The notes below the pieces were generated by a model. The model made no database searches. It was not told where the DNA came from and saw only the letters and a list, made by a program, of their open reading frames with translations. From Rhodanobacter denitrificans (GTDB taxonomy: Bacteria > Pseudomonadota > Gammaproteobacteria > Xanthomonadales > Rhodanobacteraceae), in NCBI GenBank assembly GCA_003241385.1, contig QFPO01000014.1, forward strand, positions 1 to 64,000: a stretch of 64,000 nucleotides of DNA. Reading direction: 5' to 3'. The position numbers were made by a program, and so were the translations under genes. How positions within the stretch are numbered: position 1 is the first letter of the stretch; each line of letters starts with the position of its first letter. Positions 42,265-50,880 of the stretch are shown one piece after another.

Positions 42265-43206
42265 CTAACCGGGATCGAAGCCCGACGCGAACACGCGTTC
42301 CTCGAGCAGGCCGACGTCGAGCAGCAGCGCGCGGTCGAGCGCGGACAGGCCGTAGCGCGTGCCACGGTAGAAGACGACGCCGTTCATCAGCTGGTCGAGC
42401 AGGCCGCCGCCGCGCGGCGTGGCATCGCCCGATGGCGGCGCATCGCGCGAGAGCGGCAGTTCGCAGACCATCCACGGAACCGGCGCACCGTCGCGCCATT
42501 GGACCGGCCGCGCCGCCCGCGGCGCGACGGCCGTCGTGTCGGCGTTGCCCCAGTGCTTGTTGTTGCCGGTCGTCAGATCCGGCGCGCTGCCCCAGCTCGA
42601 ACTCGACGCCGGCGCCGCGAACAGCGTCGGCGCGCCCGGCAGCATCCAGCGATCGAACGTCGACCAGTAGCCGGCCGGCGGCTCGCCGCTGGTCGGATCG
42701 GACCAGCCGTTGTAGGCCAGGACATGACCCCACTCGTGCAGGAATACGCTCATTGCGTCGGTGCGATCGGCCGGCACCGGCGCGACGCGCATCAGCGGAT
42801 CGGGGTCGAACCACAGCTCGTCGCGCAGATAGGCCAGGCCGATGTTGACGACCGCGTCGGTCTGCGCGCCGTTGACGTCGATGCTGGTGCGCAGTTCGTA
42901 CACGGCGCCCTGCTCATAGGTATCGCGCCCGGCGACGACGCCGACCGCAGCCGTCGCGGCGCTTGCGCCGTTCGCGGTCGCGATCGCCGCGATGCCGACG
43001 CGCACGTCGATGGTCACCGGACGCGCGATGCCGAGGGCCGCGGTCCAGACACGACCGGCCGCGACCAGATGCGCGCTGATGTCGGCGCGCTCCCGATCGG
43101 TCAGCATCGACGCGGACGCGTCGAAGCCGACTTCTATGGTCGGCTGTGCGTCGGCCGATGCGGCCGCGAACGCGAGAGCGCCGGCCATGACGAGACGAAG
43201 GCGCAT
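42265..43206 (-). CDS. Secreted putative zinc protease with C-terminal FASGFD tag
   Basis: This 313-residue exported protein has a signal peptide ending near ADA-QP (about residue 20). The middle contains HEWGH (His157-His161), the zinc-binding and catalytic motif of many metallopeptidases. The metzincin extension is missing, because the positions where Gly and the third His are expected are Ala164 and Gly167. It could use another third ligand or be inactive. The protein ends ERVFASGFDPG, a variant of a tag seen in three other secreted proteins here. The gene is monocistronic and followed by strong palindromes. Confidence 0.75.
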   Translation of the reverse strand: MRLRLVMAGALAFAAASADAQPTIEVGFDASASMLTDRERADISAHLVAAGRVWTAALGIARPVTIDVRVGIAAIATANGASAATAAVGVVAGRDTYEQGAVYELRTSIDVNGAQTDAVVNIGLAYLRDELWFDPDPLMRVAPVPADRTDAMSVFLHEWGHVLAYNGWSDPTSGEPPAGYWSTFDRWMLPGAPTLFAAPASSSSWGSAPDLTTGNNKHWGNADTTAVAPRAARPVQWRDGAPVPWMVCELPLSRDAPPSGDATPRGGGLLDQLMNGVVFYRGTRYGLSALDRALLLDVGLLEERVFASGFDPG

Positions 43207-43289
43207 GCAGACTCCGGAAGAGGTCGCGCCGGCGATCCCGGCTGTCCGTCACAGGCGCAGGAAAGCGCCCGGATGTCGCATCGCCGCCG

Positions 43290-44390
43290 TCAGCTCCGGC
43301 CGCGGCGCGCCAGTAGCCTCACCAGCAGCGTCTCGAGCTGGCGCGACCCGCGTACGCCGTTCGCGCCGGCGAGCCGGTGCAGGCGGCCGCTGCGCCAAGC
43401 TTCGAACACGCGCGGATCGACATAGGACTTGCGACAGACCGCGGGCGTATTGCGCAGCACTGCGGCGACCTCGCGCACGACCGCGGCTTCGACGGCGGCC
43501 AGGGCGCGCTCGCCGCCGCCCTGCTCCGGCAACGGTGTGCGCGCCAGCAGTTCCGCCGCCGCCAACGTGCCGCCCCAGGTACGAAAATCCTTCGCGGTGA
43601 ACTCCGCGCCGGTCGCCTCGCGCAGATAGGCGTTGACCTGGCCCGAGTCGACCGGCTGGCAGTTGCCGTCCTCGTCGAGGTACTGGAACAGCTGCTGGCC
43701 CGGCAGCTGATGGCAGCGCGCGACGATGCGCGTGAGCCGCGCGTCGTCGACGACGACGTCGTGAGCGAGCCCGCTCTTGCCTCGAAAACGCAGCACCAGC
43801 CGCCCGCCGCGCAGGTTGGCGACGTGGCGGTTGCGCAGCGTGGTCAGGCCGAACGAACGGTTCTCGCGCGCATAGGTCTCATTGCCGACGCGCGCCAGCG
43901 TGTCGGCGAGCAGCGAGACGACCACCGCGAGCACCTTCTCGCGCGGCAGACCAGGCTGCGCGAGATCGCGGCGCAGTCGCCGCCGCAGCTTCGGCAGCGC
44001 CAGGCCGAACGCGGCGAGCCGGCTGAACTTGCTGCGATCGCGTACCAGCCGCCAGCGCGCGTGATAGCGGTACTGCTTGCGCCGCCGCGCGTCACGCCCG
44101 GTCGCCTGCAGATGGCCGAGCGGATCGCGACAGATCCAGACCTCGGTATAGGCCGGCGGCACCGCGAGCTTGCGGATGCGTGCCAGCGCGTCCTCGTCGC
44201 GAATCCGGCTGCCGTCGACGTCGGTGTAGACGAACCCCTTGCCGGCGCGGCGCCGCCGGATGCCCGGCGTGCCGTCGCGGACGTGGATCAGACCGGCCTC
44301 ACGTGCCGCGAGCGCCTCTTCGGCCACGGTGAGCGTGCGTTCGGAGTCGTCGGAGCCCGGGCGACGGGGCCGGTTCACACGTGCGGTCAT
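43290..44390 (-). CDS. Type IB DNA topoisomerase (poxvirus-like)
   Basis: This 366-residue bacterial topoisomerase IB relaxes supercoiled DNA through a 3'-phosphotyrosyl intermediate. The ATG at 44390 is chosen for family length and the basic start MTARVNRPRRPGS. Recognisable parts are GKGFVYTDVDGSRI, AVPPAYTEVWICRDPLGHLQ, RVGNETYARENRSFGLTTLR, FTAKDFRTWGGT and the active-site Tyr323 in CRKSYVDPRVF. It is monocistronic. Such enzymes are scattered among bacteria and often appear in accessory regions. Confidence 0.93.
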   Translation of the reverse strand: MTARVNRPRRPGSDDSERTLTVAEEALAAREAGLIHVRDGTPGIRRRRAGKGFVYTDVDGSRIRDEDALARIRKLAVPPAYTEVWICRDPLGHLQATGRDARRRKQYRYHARWRLVRDRSKFSRLAAFGLALPKLRRRLRRDLAQPGLPREKVLAVVVSLLADTLARVGNETYARENRSFGLTTLRNRHVANLRGGRLVLRFRGKSGLAHDVVVDDARLTRIVARCHQLPGQQLFQYLDEDGNCQPVDSGQVNAYLREATGAEFTAKDFRTWGGTLAAAELLARTPLPEQGGGERALAAVEAAVVREVAAVLRNTPAVCRKSYVDPRVFEAWRSGRLHRLAGANGVRGSRQLETLLVRLLARRGRS

Positions 44391-44753
44391 GGCGCCAGCG
44401 TCGCCGAGCGACGATGAACGCAGACCGCGCCATTCGCGTACCCGTCGTAGGTGTTCACGCGAGGTATGGCGAAGACACCACGCGCGCATTCGCGGGCAGC
44501 CGGCCTGCGTCGTGCGTGACGCGACTGGTCGCTGCGTGGTGGGCGTCTCGCACACGTCACGCGTCTCAATCGGCCGGGCAGTTGAGCGACGTCATCAGAT
44601 CGCCGACCCCATCGCTACGCCGGAACCGGTGTCACCTGCGTTGAAGCCATTGCGACGTCCGGCGCGCAGCGTCCCGTCCGATACGAGCGTTGCGGCCGTG
44701 ATCGGACGGCGCCGGAACGAGCGGTTGCTCGGACGACGCCCGATCGATGGCAC
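44391..44753. other. Non-coding stretch between topoisomerase IB and DUF6496 gene
   Basis: I see no believable gene here. It should hold the topoisomerase promoter, but I find no convincing -35/-10 pair. Confidence 0.5.
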
Positions 44754-44789
44754 CCCGCTGCCGCGCCACCGATCGGTGGCGGCAGCGGG
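44754..44789 (-). terminator. Large two-part GC hairpin after the DUF6496 gene
   Basis: CCCGCTGCC pairs with GGCAGCGGG, and inside it GCCACCGA pairs with TCGGTGGC, with a two-base bulge. It ends 9 bases from the stop codon of the basic protein gene. No U tract is present. Confidence 0.65.
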
Positions 44790-44798
44790 AACGGCGCC

Positions 44799-45299
44799 TC
44801 AGGCCGCGCGCTTGCGCGTGCGCGCCGCCTTCTTCGCAGCGGCCGAGCGGCCCGCGGCACCCTTGGTCCGTGCGGCCTTCTTCGCGGCGGCCGAACGGCT
44901 GGACGCCGTGCGTTTCTTCGCGGCGCTCTTGGCGTGACGCGACAAGGCCGTCGAACTGGCGGCCCGCGTCGGTGCCTTCTTCAGCGCCCGCTTGGTCGCG
45001 CGCGAACGCGTCGCCGAGGTCTTCTTCCCGGCGGCCGTGCCCTGCTCGCCCTGGGCACTGTCCTGCCTGGCCTTGCGGCGCGTCGATGCCGAGGCCTTTT
45101 TCGGCGTGCCGACCTTGACGCCGGCGCGGCGCGCCTTCGACAGGCCGATCGCGATCGCCTGCTTGGTCGACTTGGCGCCGTGCTTGCCTTCGCGGATGTG
45201 CTCGATCTCCTCGTGCACGTAGGCGCCGGCCTGGGTGCTCGGCGACTTGCCCTCTCGCTTGGCGCGCTTGGCACGCGCCGTGGTCTTCTTCTCCGGCAT
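44799..45299 (-). CDS. DUF6496 protein with histone H1-like Lys/Ala-rich tail
   Basis: This 166-residue, very basic protein has an AGGAGGT ribosome-binding site, the strongest in the window. Residues about 1-70 match the DUF6496 type (AGAYVHEEIEHIREGKHGAK, STKQAIAIGLSKARRAGVKV). The rest is a Lys/Ala/Arg/Ser-rich tail with imperfect repeats of RSAAAKKAART, as in bacterial H1-like proteins. It probably binds DNA or RNA and may affect nucleoid structure. The gene is monocistronic and has a strong hairpin behind it. Confidence 0.8.
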   Translation of the reverse strand: MPEKKTTARAKRAKREGKSPSTQAGAYVHEEIEHIREGKHGAKSTKQAIAIGLSKARRAGVKVGTPKKASASTRRKARQDSAQGEQGTAAGKKTSATRSRATKRALKKAPTRAASSTALSRHAKSAAKKRTASSRSAAAKKAARTKGAAGRSAAAKKAARTRKRAA

Positions 45300-45388
45300 G
45301 GTGACCTCCTGCGGTCGTTCGACCGACGTGGAGTTCCGGTACTAGCAGACCGGCACCAACCTGCAGTGAATACGTCCGGCGCGGATCC

Positions 45389-46411
45389 TCAGCGGGCCCC
45401 CGACGCGAGCTGTTCGCCGACCGCTTCGACGGCGTCGACGATCGCGTCGGGCCGGTCCTGCGGGATGTCGTGCGAGGCGCGATTGACGGTCACGCGCCGG
45501 CCGCGCGTCGAGGTCTTCGCGAGCGTCTCGTGCGTCTTGAGCTGGGCGGCCTCCAGCGCGCGCCGTCCGTTCAACGGTGCGCCGGTGTAGGCATGGCGGG
45601 CGGTCAGCACCAACAGCGGCTTGTCGCCGTGCCGCTCGGCCGGGTCGACCGGCTCGGCGAACAGCGCAGCCTTCGCCTCCGATCCGGACACCAGGGTCTG
45701 CCAGAACGCCGGCCTGGACTGGTTCGCGCGCAGCGCGTCGTTGATGCGCTGGCCGAAACGCGGATCGGGCGGCCGCAGGCAGGCGCGCAGATCGCCGGTC
45801 GGCCGCGTCAGCGCGCCGTCCTGCGCACCGCGCTGGCAGCGCTTGAGCATCTCCAGCGCCTGCGGCATCGCGTCCATCTCCTGCTTCTCGTAAGCCGGCG
45901 AGAACTCGCCGATGTGCTGCGGCGGCGGCTCGACCAGCACCAGCGCGGCGACGTTCTCGCCGTGGCGCTGGTCGTAGCGGCGCACGATGTTGCTGCCGAG
46001 CGAATGGCCGACCAGGATCACCGGCGTCGCGATGCCGGCCGCCTCGATCAGCGCATGCAGATCGGCCACCTCGGCATCGACGTCGCGCGGCATCGGACCG
46101 GGATCGCTGAAGCCGTAGCCGGCCCGGTCGTAGGCGCAGACGCGCTGGCGCGCCGCGATCATCGGCTGCACGCGCCACCAGGCCATCGCATCGGCGCCGA
46201 AGCCGGCCTCGAGCACGACGGTCGGCGCGCCCTCGCCGCTGCAGCGCAGGTTGAGCAGGCGACCGCCGATGTCGACGCGACGCGCCGGGTCCGCGTAGTC
46301 GGGCGTCGGCCGGTTCGGCGCGGCGGCCTGGGCCTGGCCGCCACCGGGCGGCATGCCGAGCAGAGCGGCCGACAGCAGCAGGACGAGCGAGAGCGGAAAC
46401 GATCGATCCAT
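45389..46411 (-). CDS. Secreted alpha/beta hydrolase
   Basis: This 340-residue exported hydrolase has a signal peptide at residues 1-30 (LSLVLLLSAALLGMPPGGGQ). The alpha/beta-hydrolase core has the nucleophile Ser137 in VGHSLGSN, the oxyanion-loop segment VVLEAGFGADAMAWW, and a C-terminal catalytic His in RASHDIPQDRP (near residue 313). The ATG at 46411 is chosen because it starts the signal peptide. The substrate is unknown. It is monocistronic, with about 300 bases of non-coding sequence before the next gene. Confidence 0.85.
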   Translation of the reverse strand: MDRSFPLSLVLLLSAALLGMPPGGGQAQAAAPNRPTPDYADPARRVDIGGRLLNLRCSGEGAPTVVLEAGFGADAMAWWRVQPMIAARQRVCAYDRAGYGFSDPGPMPRDVDAEVADLHALIEAAGIATPVILVGHSLGSNIVRRYDQRHGENVAALVLVEPPPQHIGEFSPAYEKQEMDAMPQALEMLKRCQRGAQDGALTRPTGDLRACLRPPDPRFGQRINDALRANQSRPAFWQTLVSGSEAKAALFAEPVDPAERHGDKPLLVLTARHAYTGAPLNGRRALEAAQLKTHETLAKTSTRGRRVTVNRASHDIPQDRPDAIVDAVEAVGEQLASGAR

Positions 46412-46709
46412 GGACGGCGATGCATCAGCGGCGCGGAGCGGCCGACGCCGATGATAGGACGGGGGCGCCGGCCGCGGGTGCCGACTCTGCACGGTATGCC
46501 GCGTCCGGTATCCGTTGCGGCAGCCTCGCGACATCGGCGGTCGCGCCGGCCACAGCGGACGCATCCGGTGACGGTCCGAGGGCTTCAGGCGATGCGTCGT
46601 ACTGGACGGACGACCGGCGGCCCTTGAAATCGCCCGCGCGCGACGCGACAGCAGTGCGACGTGGCGAGCGCTCTCCCGCCCGCCGCTCCCCTTCCCGTCC
46701 GGAACGCCG

Positions 46710-47216
46710 ATGACGCTCTCCCTGCACCGCCTCACCGTACCCGCCTATCTGCGCGGCCTGCGCACGCTGACGCGCTACCTCGATCATGCTGCCACCTGGG
46801 CGCGCGCGAACGACACCGATCCGGACACCCTGGCCGCCGCGCGGCTCGCACCGGACATGCTGCCGCTGGCGGGCCAGATCCAGCGCGCCAGCGATACCTC
46901 GAAGAACGCGATCGCGCGCCTGCTCGGCGTCGATCCGCCGCGCTTCGCGGATGAGGAGACGACGCTGGGCGAGCTGCGCGAGCGCCTCGCCAGGACGATC
47001 ACCTTCGTCGAATCGGCCGACCCGGCCGCGATCGACGCCGCTGCCGCACGCGAGATCACGCTGACGTTCGGCACGCTCAGCCGCCGCTTCGACGGCGAGA
47101 GCTACGTACTCGAGTTCGCACTGCCGAACTTCTACTTCCACCTCGCGACCACGCACGCGATCCTGCGCCATGCCGGCGTGCCGATCGGCAAGCTCGACTA
47201 TCTCGGCGCGACGTGA
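46710..47216 (+). CDS. DUF1993 family protein
   Basis: This 168-residue cytosolic protein belongs to DUF1993, a helical-bundle family related in fold to DinB-like proteins. Family blocks seen are LTRYLDHAATWARAN, LAPDMLPLAGQIQRASDTSK and a C-terminal YVLEFALPNFYFHLATTHAI LRHAGV segment. Function is unknown. The gene is monocistronic and converges with the beta-helix protein gene about 58 bases away. Confidence 0.88.
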   Translation: MTLSLHRLTVPAYLRGLRTLTRYLDHAATWARANDTDPDTLAAARLAPDMLPLAGQIQRASDTSKNAIARLLGVDPPRFADEETTLGELRERLARTITFVESADPAAIDAAAAREITLTFGTLSRRFDGESYVLEFALPNFYFHLATTHAILRHAGVPIGKLDYLGAT

Positions 47217-47274
47217 CGCTTCTTCGCATTCGGGCCGACCGCGTATTGTGCCGACCCCGGTGCGGCGCCCGCGG

Positions 47275-48939
47275 TCACTCGAACGCGTCGGCGAAGATCC
47301 GGTCCGCCGGTGCGGTCGCCTGCAGTTCGTACGCGCCGATGTCGCAACGGCCACCCTGATCGGGGCGCGGATGGTCGATGCAGCGCGGCGTCAGCGCGAG
47401 GTCCGTGTCCTCGTGATCGACCTGGTCGGCCGCGCAGGCGTCGACCAGCGGACCGTCGGCGCGCGGCCGGTAGTCGCCGGCCGCCGCGTCGGCGAATACG
47501 TCCTGTGTCACCGCGCGATTGCACGCGCCGTACTGCGACAGCCCGCCGCTGGCCGGCAGCGGATCGGCGGTCGCGATCGCATCGACCGCGTACTGCCAGC
47601 GATCGCCGCCGCCGAGCGCGGACATGGCGTCGGCCGGAAACGTGTCGGCATCGCGCACCTCGACGTTGCGCGCGAACGTCACGAATGCCAGCCGCGCCGT
47701 CGCCGGTGCCGCGCCGACGCGCGAGGCGTACGAGATCACGCGGCGGCCGGTGTAGTTGGCGCCCTCGCGCCAGGCCAGCCGGTTGCCGGCGACCAGCACG
47801 CCCTCCAGGTCGAGCTGGGTACCCCAGCTGACCACGCCCGGGCTGCCCCAGGCGCAATTGTCGACGAGCGCGAGCTGGCGCAGCATGGCCCGCGTGTCGG
47901 CCTCCAGGTACAAGCCGCCGCCCTCCCCGCGCGTGCCGGGACAGCCGTCGCCGGCCTGGTTGCCCTCGATCCGCGCGCAGCTCGCATCGCCGCACTGCAC
48001 CGCGAATACGTTCGGGTAGCTGCGTTGCATGCTCACCTGTACGCCGCCGCTCGCGTACAGGCCGCCGCCGGCCTCGATGGCATGGTTGAACGACAGCGCG
48101 AGCTCGTGCGCGTCGAACAGCGCGCCTGCTTCGAGATGGACGCCACCGCCGCGCTGCGCGGTATTGCCGGTGATGCGCGCGCCGTGCGCGTCGTGCTGGA
48201 TCTCCGGCTCGCCGACGCTGCCGATGCCGATCGAGCCGCCGACCGCGGCCAGGCCGCCGCCGCGCGCGGCGCGGTTGCCACTGATCTCGGTGCGGTCCGC
48301 GCGGATGCGCGCGGTCGCGCGCTCCAGGTAGAGGCCGCCGCCGGCCTGACCGGCGACGTTGCCTGCGATGCGGACGCCGGCATGCAGTTCGAGCACGCCG
48401 GCCAGATGGGTGCCGGTCAGCGCGATGCCGCCGCCGTTGCCGTCGACGTGGTTGTCGAGCACCTCCACGTCCTGCAGCACGACGCGGACGCTGCCGGCCG
48501 CATCGATGCCGCCGCCGTGCCCGTCCGCGCCGCCGGCGCCGTCGCGGATCACCAGGCGGCGCAGCGTGACGTTGGTGTAGAGGCCCTCGGCGCGGATCCG
48601 CAGCACCGCGTCGGTGCCGGTCGCACCGGCTTCGTGACCGCCGATCAGCGCGGTCGCGCCGATCGGCTCCGCATCGGCCGCGCAGCTGGCCCAGCCGCCC
48701 GAGACGATCACCGACTGCTGCTCGACGCGCAGGCGCTGCAGCGTGTGCTCGGCCGCGACGAGTCGGATCTCGTCCTCGTCGGGCCCGTTGGCGGCGGCCG
48801 CATCGAGCGCGTCCTGGATGCGGACGTGGCTGCAGCCGGCGCCGGGGCCGACCGTGAACACCTCGGCCGCGGCCGGGCCGGCGGCGAGAACGAAGGCGGC
48901 GGCGATCAGGCGGCCGCGCGAAAAAACCTGGAACGACAT
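47275..48939 (-). CDS. Secreted right-handed beta-helix protein with C-terminal FADAFE tag
   Basis: This 554-residue exported protein has a signal peptide cleaved near AAA-EVF (about residue 25). A long parallel beta-helix region follows (about 60-470) with repeated GGGIDAAG, GGGIALTG, GGGLYLER, GGGLAAVG, GGGVHLEA and GGGLYASG rungs. It resembles autotransporter-like or polymorphic-outer-membrane-like secreted proteins. It has no autotransporter barrel. The end of the helix matches the usual PRADGPLVDACAAD and CDIGAYEL closing pattern, and the protein stops with DRIFADAFE. No enzymatic residues are evident. Confidence 0.85.
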   Translation of the reverse strand: MSFQVFSRGRLIAAAFVLAAGPAAAEVFTVGPGAGCSHVRIQDALDAAAANGPDEDEIRLVAAEHTLQRLRVEQQSVIVSGGWASCAADAEPIGATALIGGHEAGATGTDAVLRIRAEGLYTNVTLRRLVIRDGAGGADGHGGGIDAAGSVRVVLQDVEVLDNHVDGNGGGIALTGTHLAGVLELHAGVRIAGNVAGQAGGGLYLERATARIRADRTEISGNRAARGGGLAAVGGSIGIGSVGEPEIQHDAHGARITGNTAQRGGGVHLEAGALFDAHELALSFNHAIEAGGGLYASGGVQVSMQRSYPNVFAVQCGDASCARIEGNQAGDGCPGTRGEGGGLYLEADTRAMLRQLALVDNCAWGSPGVVSWGTQLDLEGVLVAGNRLAWREGANYTGRRVISYASRVGAAPATARLAFVTFARNVEVRDADTFPADAMSALGGGDRWQYAVDAIATADPLPASGGLSQYGACNRAVTQDVFADAAAGDYRPRADGPLVDACAADQVDHEDTDLALTPRCIDHPRPDQGGRCDIGAYELQATAPADRIFADAFE

Positions 48940-49066
48940 GGCGGAGGGATCCTTTCGAGCACGAGATGCACCCTCCAGGACGTAAGTGCGCGCCGAAACC
49001 TCTCAGCGGCCAGACTGACCGCCGTCACGGGCTTGCGCGATCAGCCGGCCCGCCGGCCGGCGCCGC

Positions 49067-49330
49067 TCATGGCGCGGGCGTAGCGTCGGCGTCGGCGTCG
49101 ACGAAGAACGGCTCGACCGCACCCTTGAGCTTGACCGTCATCGGCCGGCCGCGCCGGTCCAGTGCGCGGCCGGCGGCCACGCGGATCCAGCCTTCGCTGA
49201 TGCAGTATTCCTCGACGTCGTGACGCTCGCGCCCGTTGAAGCGGATGCCGATCGGGCGCTCGAGCAAGCCGGCGTCGTGGAACGGGCTGCGCGGATCGAC
49301 GCTGAGGCGGTCGGGAAACGAATCGGTCAT
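49067..49330 (-). CDS. DUF3297 family protein
   Basis: This 87-residue small cytosolic protein matches the DUF3297 family of glutathione peroxidase-adjacent unknowns: PDRLSVDPRSPFHD, IGIRFNGRERHDVEEYCISE and GWIRVAAGRALDRRGRPMTV LKLKG-type segments are characteristic. It has no Cys-based active site; one Cys lies in EYCISEGW. Function is unknown. It is monocistronic. Confidence 0.88.
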   Translation of the reverse strand: MTDSFPDRLSVDPRSPFHDAGLLERPIGIRFNGRERHDVEEYCISEGWIRVAAGRALDRRGRPMTVKLKGAVEPFFVDADADATPAP

Positions 49331-49498
49331 GGCTTGCGGAGTCTCGTAAGAAAGCGCGAAGCGTAGCGCGCCCGGCCGCGCGCGTCGCGGTCCGGCGCCG
49401 GCTCCGCAAACAGATCCGCCGCGACGCGCCGCGCCTGCGCGCAGGTGGACGACCGGCCCCGCGCGCCCGGCATTAACCCCGGCGACAGGCCGCCCGCC

Positions 49499-49504
49499 TA
49501 TGCT
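49499..49504 (+). promoter_or_regulatory. -10-like box upstream of the ASRT-family gene
   Basis: TATGCT lies 99 bases before the ATG, in a GC-rich context. No -35 box is convincing. Confidence 0.3.
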
Positions 49505-49603
49505 GGGCCGGAATCAGTCAGGAACGCGGCATCGGTCCGCCGGGCCGCTGCGCCGGCCCGGCGCGCCGCGCGCACCGCCATTCTCGAGAAAACGGAGACC
49601 GCC

Positions 49604-49978
49604 ATGGCAACGATCGGAAAACGCCGCTGGGTCATCGCCGAAGGCTATCTGCCGCCGCCCGGCGCCGAGCGCAGCCGGCAGCTGTCGAGCCACGAGACCG
49701 CCTGCATGCTCAATGCCGGCGATGCGCCGGCGCAGGTCGCGATCACGATCTTCTTCGCCGACCGCGAGCCGGCAGGCCCGTACCGCGTCACGATCGCGCC
49801 GCGCCGCACGCTGCATCTGCGCTTCAACGACCTGACCGATCCCGAGCCGATTCCGACCGATACCGACTATGCGAGCCTGATCGAGTCGGACGTGCCGATC
49901 GTCGTCCAGCACACGCGGCTCGACTCGCGGCGCGCCGAGCTCGCGCTGATGACGACCACCGCCTACGCCTGCGACTGA
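49604..49978 (+). CDS. Sensory rhodopsin transducer (ASRT) family protein
   Basis: This 124-residue protein clearly matches the family of the Anabaena sensory rhodopsin transducer, a soluble beta-sandwich tetramer. Blocks seen are RRWVIAEGYLPPPG, LSSHETACMLNAGD, DREPAGPYRVTIAPRRTLHL, RFNDLTDPEPIPTDTDYASL and VPIVVQHTRLDSRRAE. The ATG at 49604 has a CGGAGA site. There is no rhodopsin or carotenoid gene in the window. Family members without rhodopsin have been suggested to act in sugar metabolism or transcription, but the role here is unknown. The gene is monocistronic. Confidence 0.92.
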   Translation: MATIGKRRWVIAEGYLPPPGAERSRQLSSHETACMLNAGDAPAQVAITIFFADREPAGPYRVTIAPRRTLHLRFNDLTDPEPIPTDTDYASLIESDVPIVVQHTRLDSRRAELALMTTTAYACD

Positions 49979-50008
49979 CGCGCTGCCCCCGCGGCTGCGC
50001 GAGGCCGC

Positions 50009-50806
50009 CTAGACGTACTGCATCTTGACCGTCATGCCGCCGTCGACGACGAAGTTCTGGCCGGTGATGAAGCCGGCCTGCGCCGACAGCAGATAGACCG
50101 CCAGCGCGGCGACGTCCGGCGGCTCGCCGACGCGACCGACCGGGTGCTGCGCATGATCGCGGCGGCCGAGCTTCGGGCGCCGGCGCGTGGCCGGCTTGCG
50201 CCAGGCCTCGGTCGCGATCCAGCCCGGCAGGATGCCGTTGACGCGCACCGCGGGGCCGGCGCTGATCGCCATCGCATGCGTCAGTGCAACCAGCCCGCCC
50301 TTGGTCGCGGCATAGGCCTCGCTGTCGCGCTCGGATTGCAGCGCGCGCGTCGAGGCGATCTGCACGATCGCGCCGCGCGCCTCGGCCAGCGCCGGCAGCG
50401 CGTGCTTGGCGCACAGGAAAGCGCCGGTCAGGTTGACCGACAGGTAGCGATTCCAGTCGGCCAGTGCCAGCTCGGTCAGCGGCCCGGCATGCGGCGCGGC
50501 GATGCCGGCATTGTTGACGAGCCCATCGATGCGCGACCAGCGCGCGAGCGCGGCCTTCGTGAACGCGCGCACGCTGGCCTCGCGCGCGACGTCCAGGCGC
50601 CGGAATGCGGCACGCCCGCCGGCCGACCATTCGGCCAGGCAGGCCTGTCCGGCCTCGACGTCGGTGTCGCCGATCAGGACCGCCCCGCCGGCCGCGAGCA
50701 CGGCCTCGGCGATCGCGCGGCCGATGCCCTGCGCACCGCCGGTCACGAGGACGACGCGATCGGCCAGCGGCCGGGCGTCGAAAGCGGCGATCGGCGGCGG
50801 CTGCAT
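50009..50806 (-). CDS. Short-chain dehydrogenase/reductase
   Basis: This 265-residue NAD(P)-dependent oxidoreductase is of the classical SDR type. It has the cofactor motif TGGAQGIG (22-29), Asp47 at the end of the second strand (LIGDTD), which favours NAD(H), NNAG at 98-101, and the catalytic Ser152, Tyr165 and Lys169 (YAATK). The C terminus ends FVVDGGMTVKMQYV. A GGAG site precedes the ATG. It is convergent with the ASRT-family gene and divergent from the Xre regulator. The substrate is unknown. Confidence 0.9.
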   Translation of the reverse strand: MQPPPIAAFDARPLADRVVLVTGGAQGIGRAIAEAVLAAGGAVLIGDTDVEAGQACLAEWSAGGRAAFRRLDVAREASVRAFTKAALARWSRIDGLVNNAGIAAPHAGPLTELALADWNRYLSVNLTGAFLCAKHALPALAEARGAIVQIASTRALQSERDSEAYAATKGGLVALTHAMAISAGPAVRVNGILPGWIATEAWRKPATRRRPKLGRRDHAQHPVGRVGEPPDVAALAVYLLSAQAGFITGQNFVVDGGMTVKMQYV

Positions 50807-50880
50807 CGGCGGCGCTCCGGCTTCGAAAAGGCCAGCCTACGCGGTTCCGGCGGCTGCGGACAGCCCGAGCCACCACGAGA

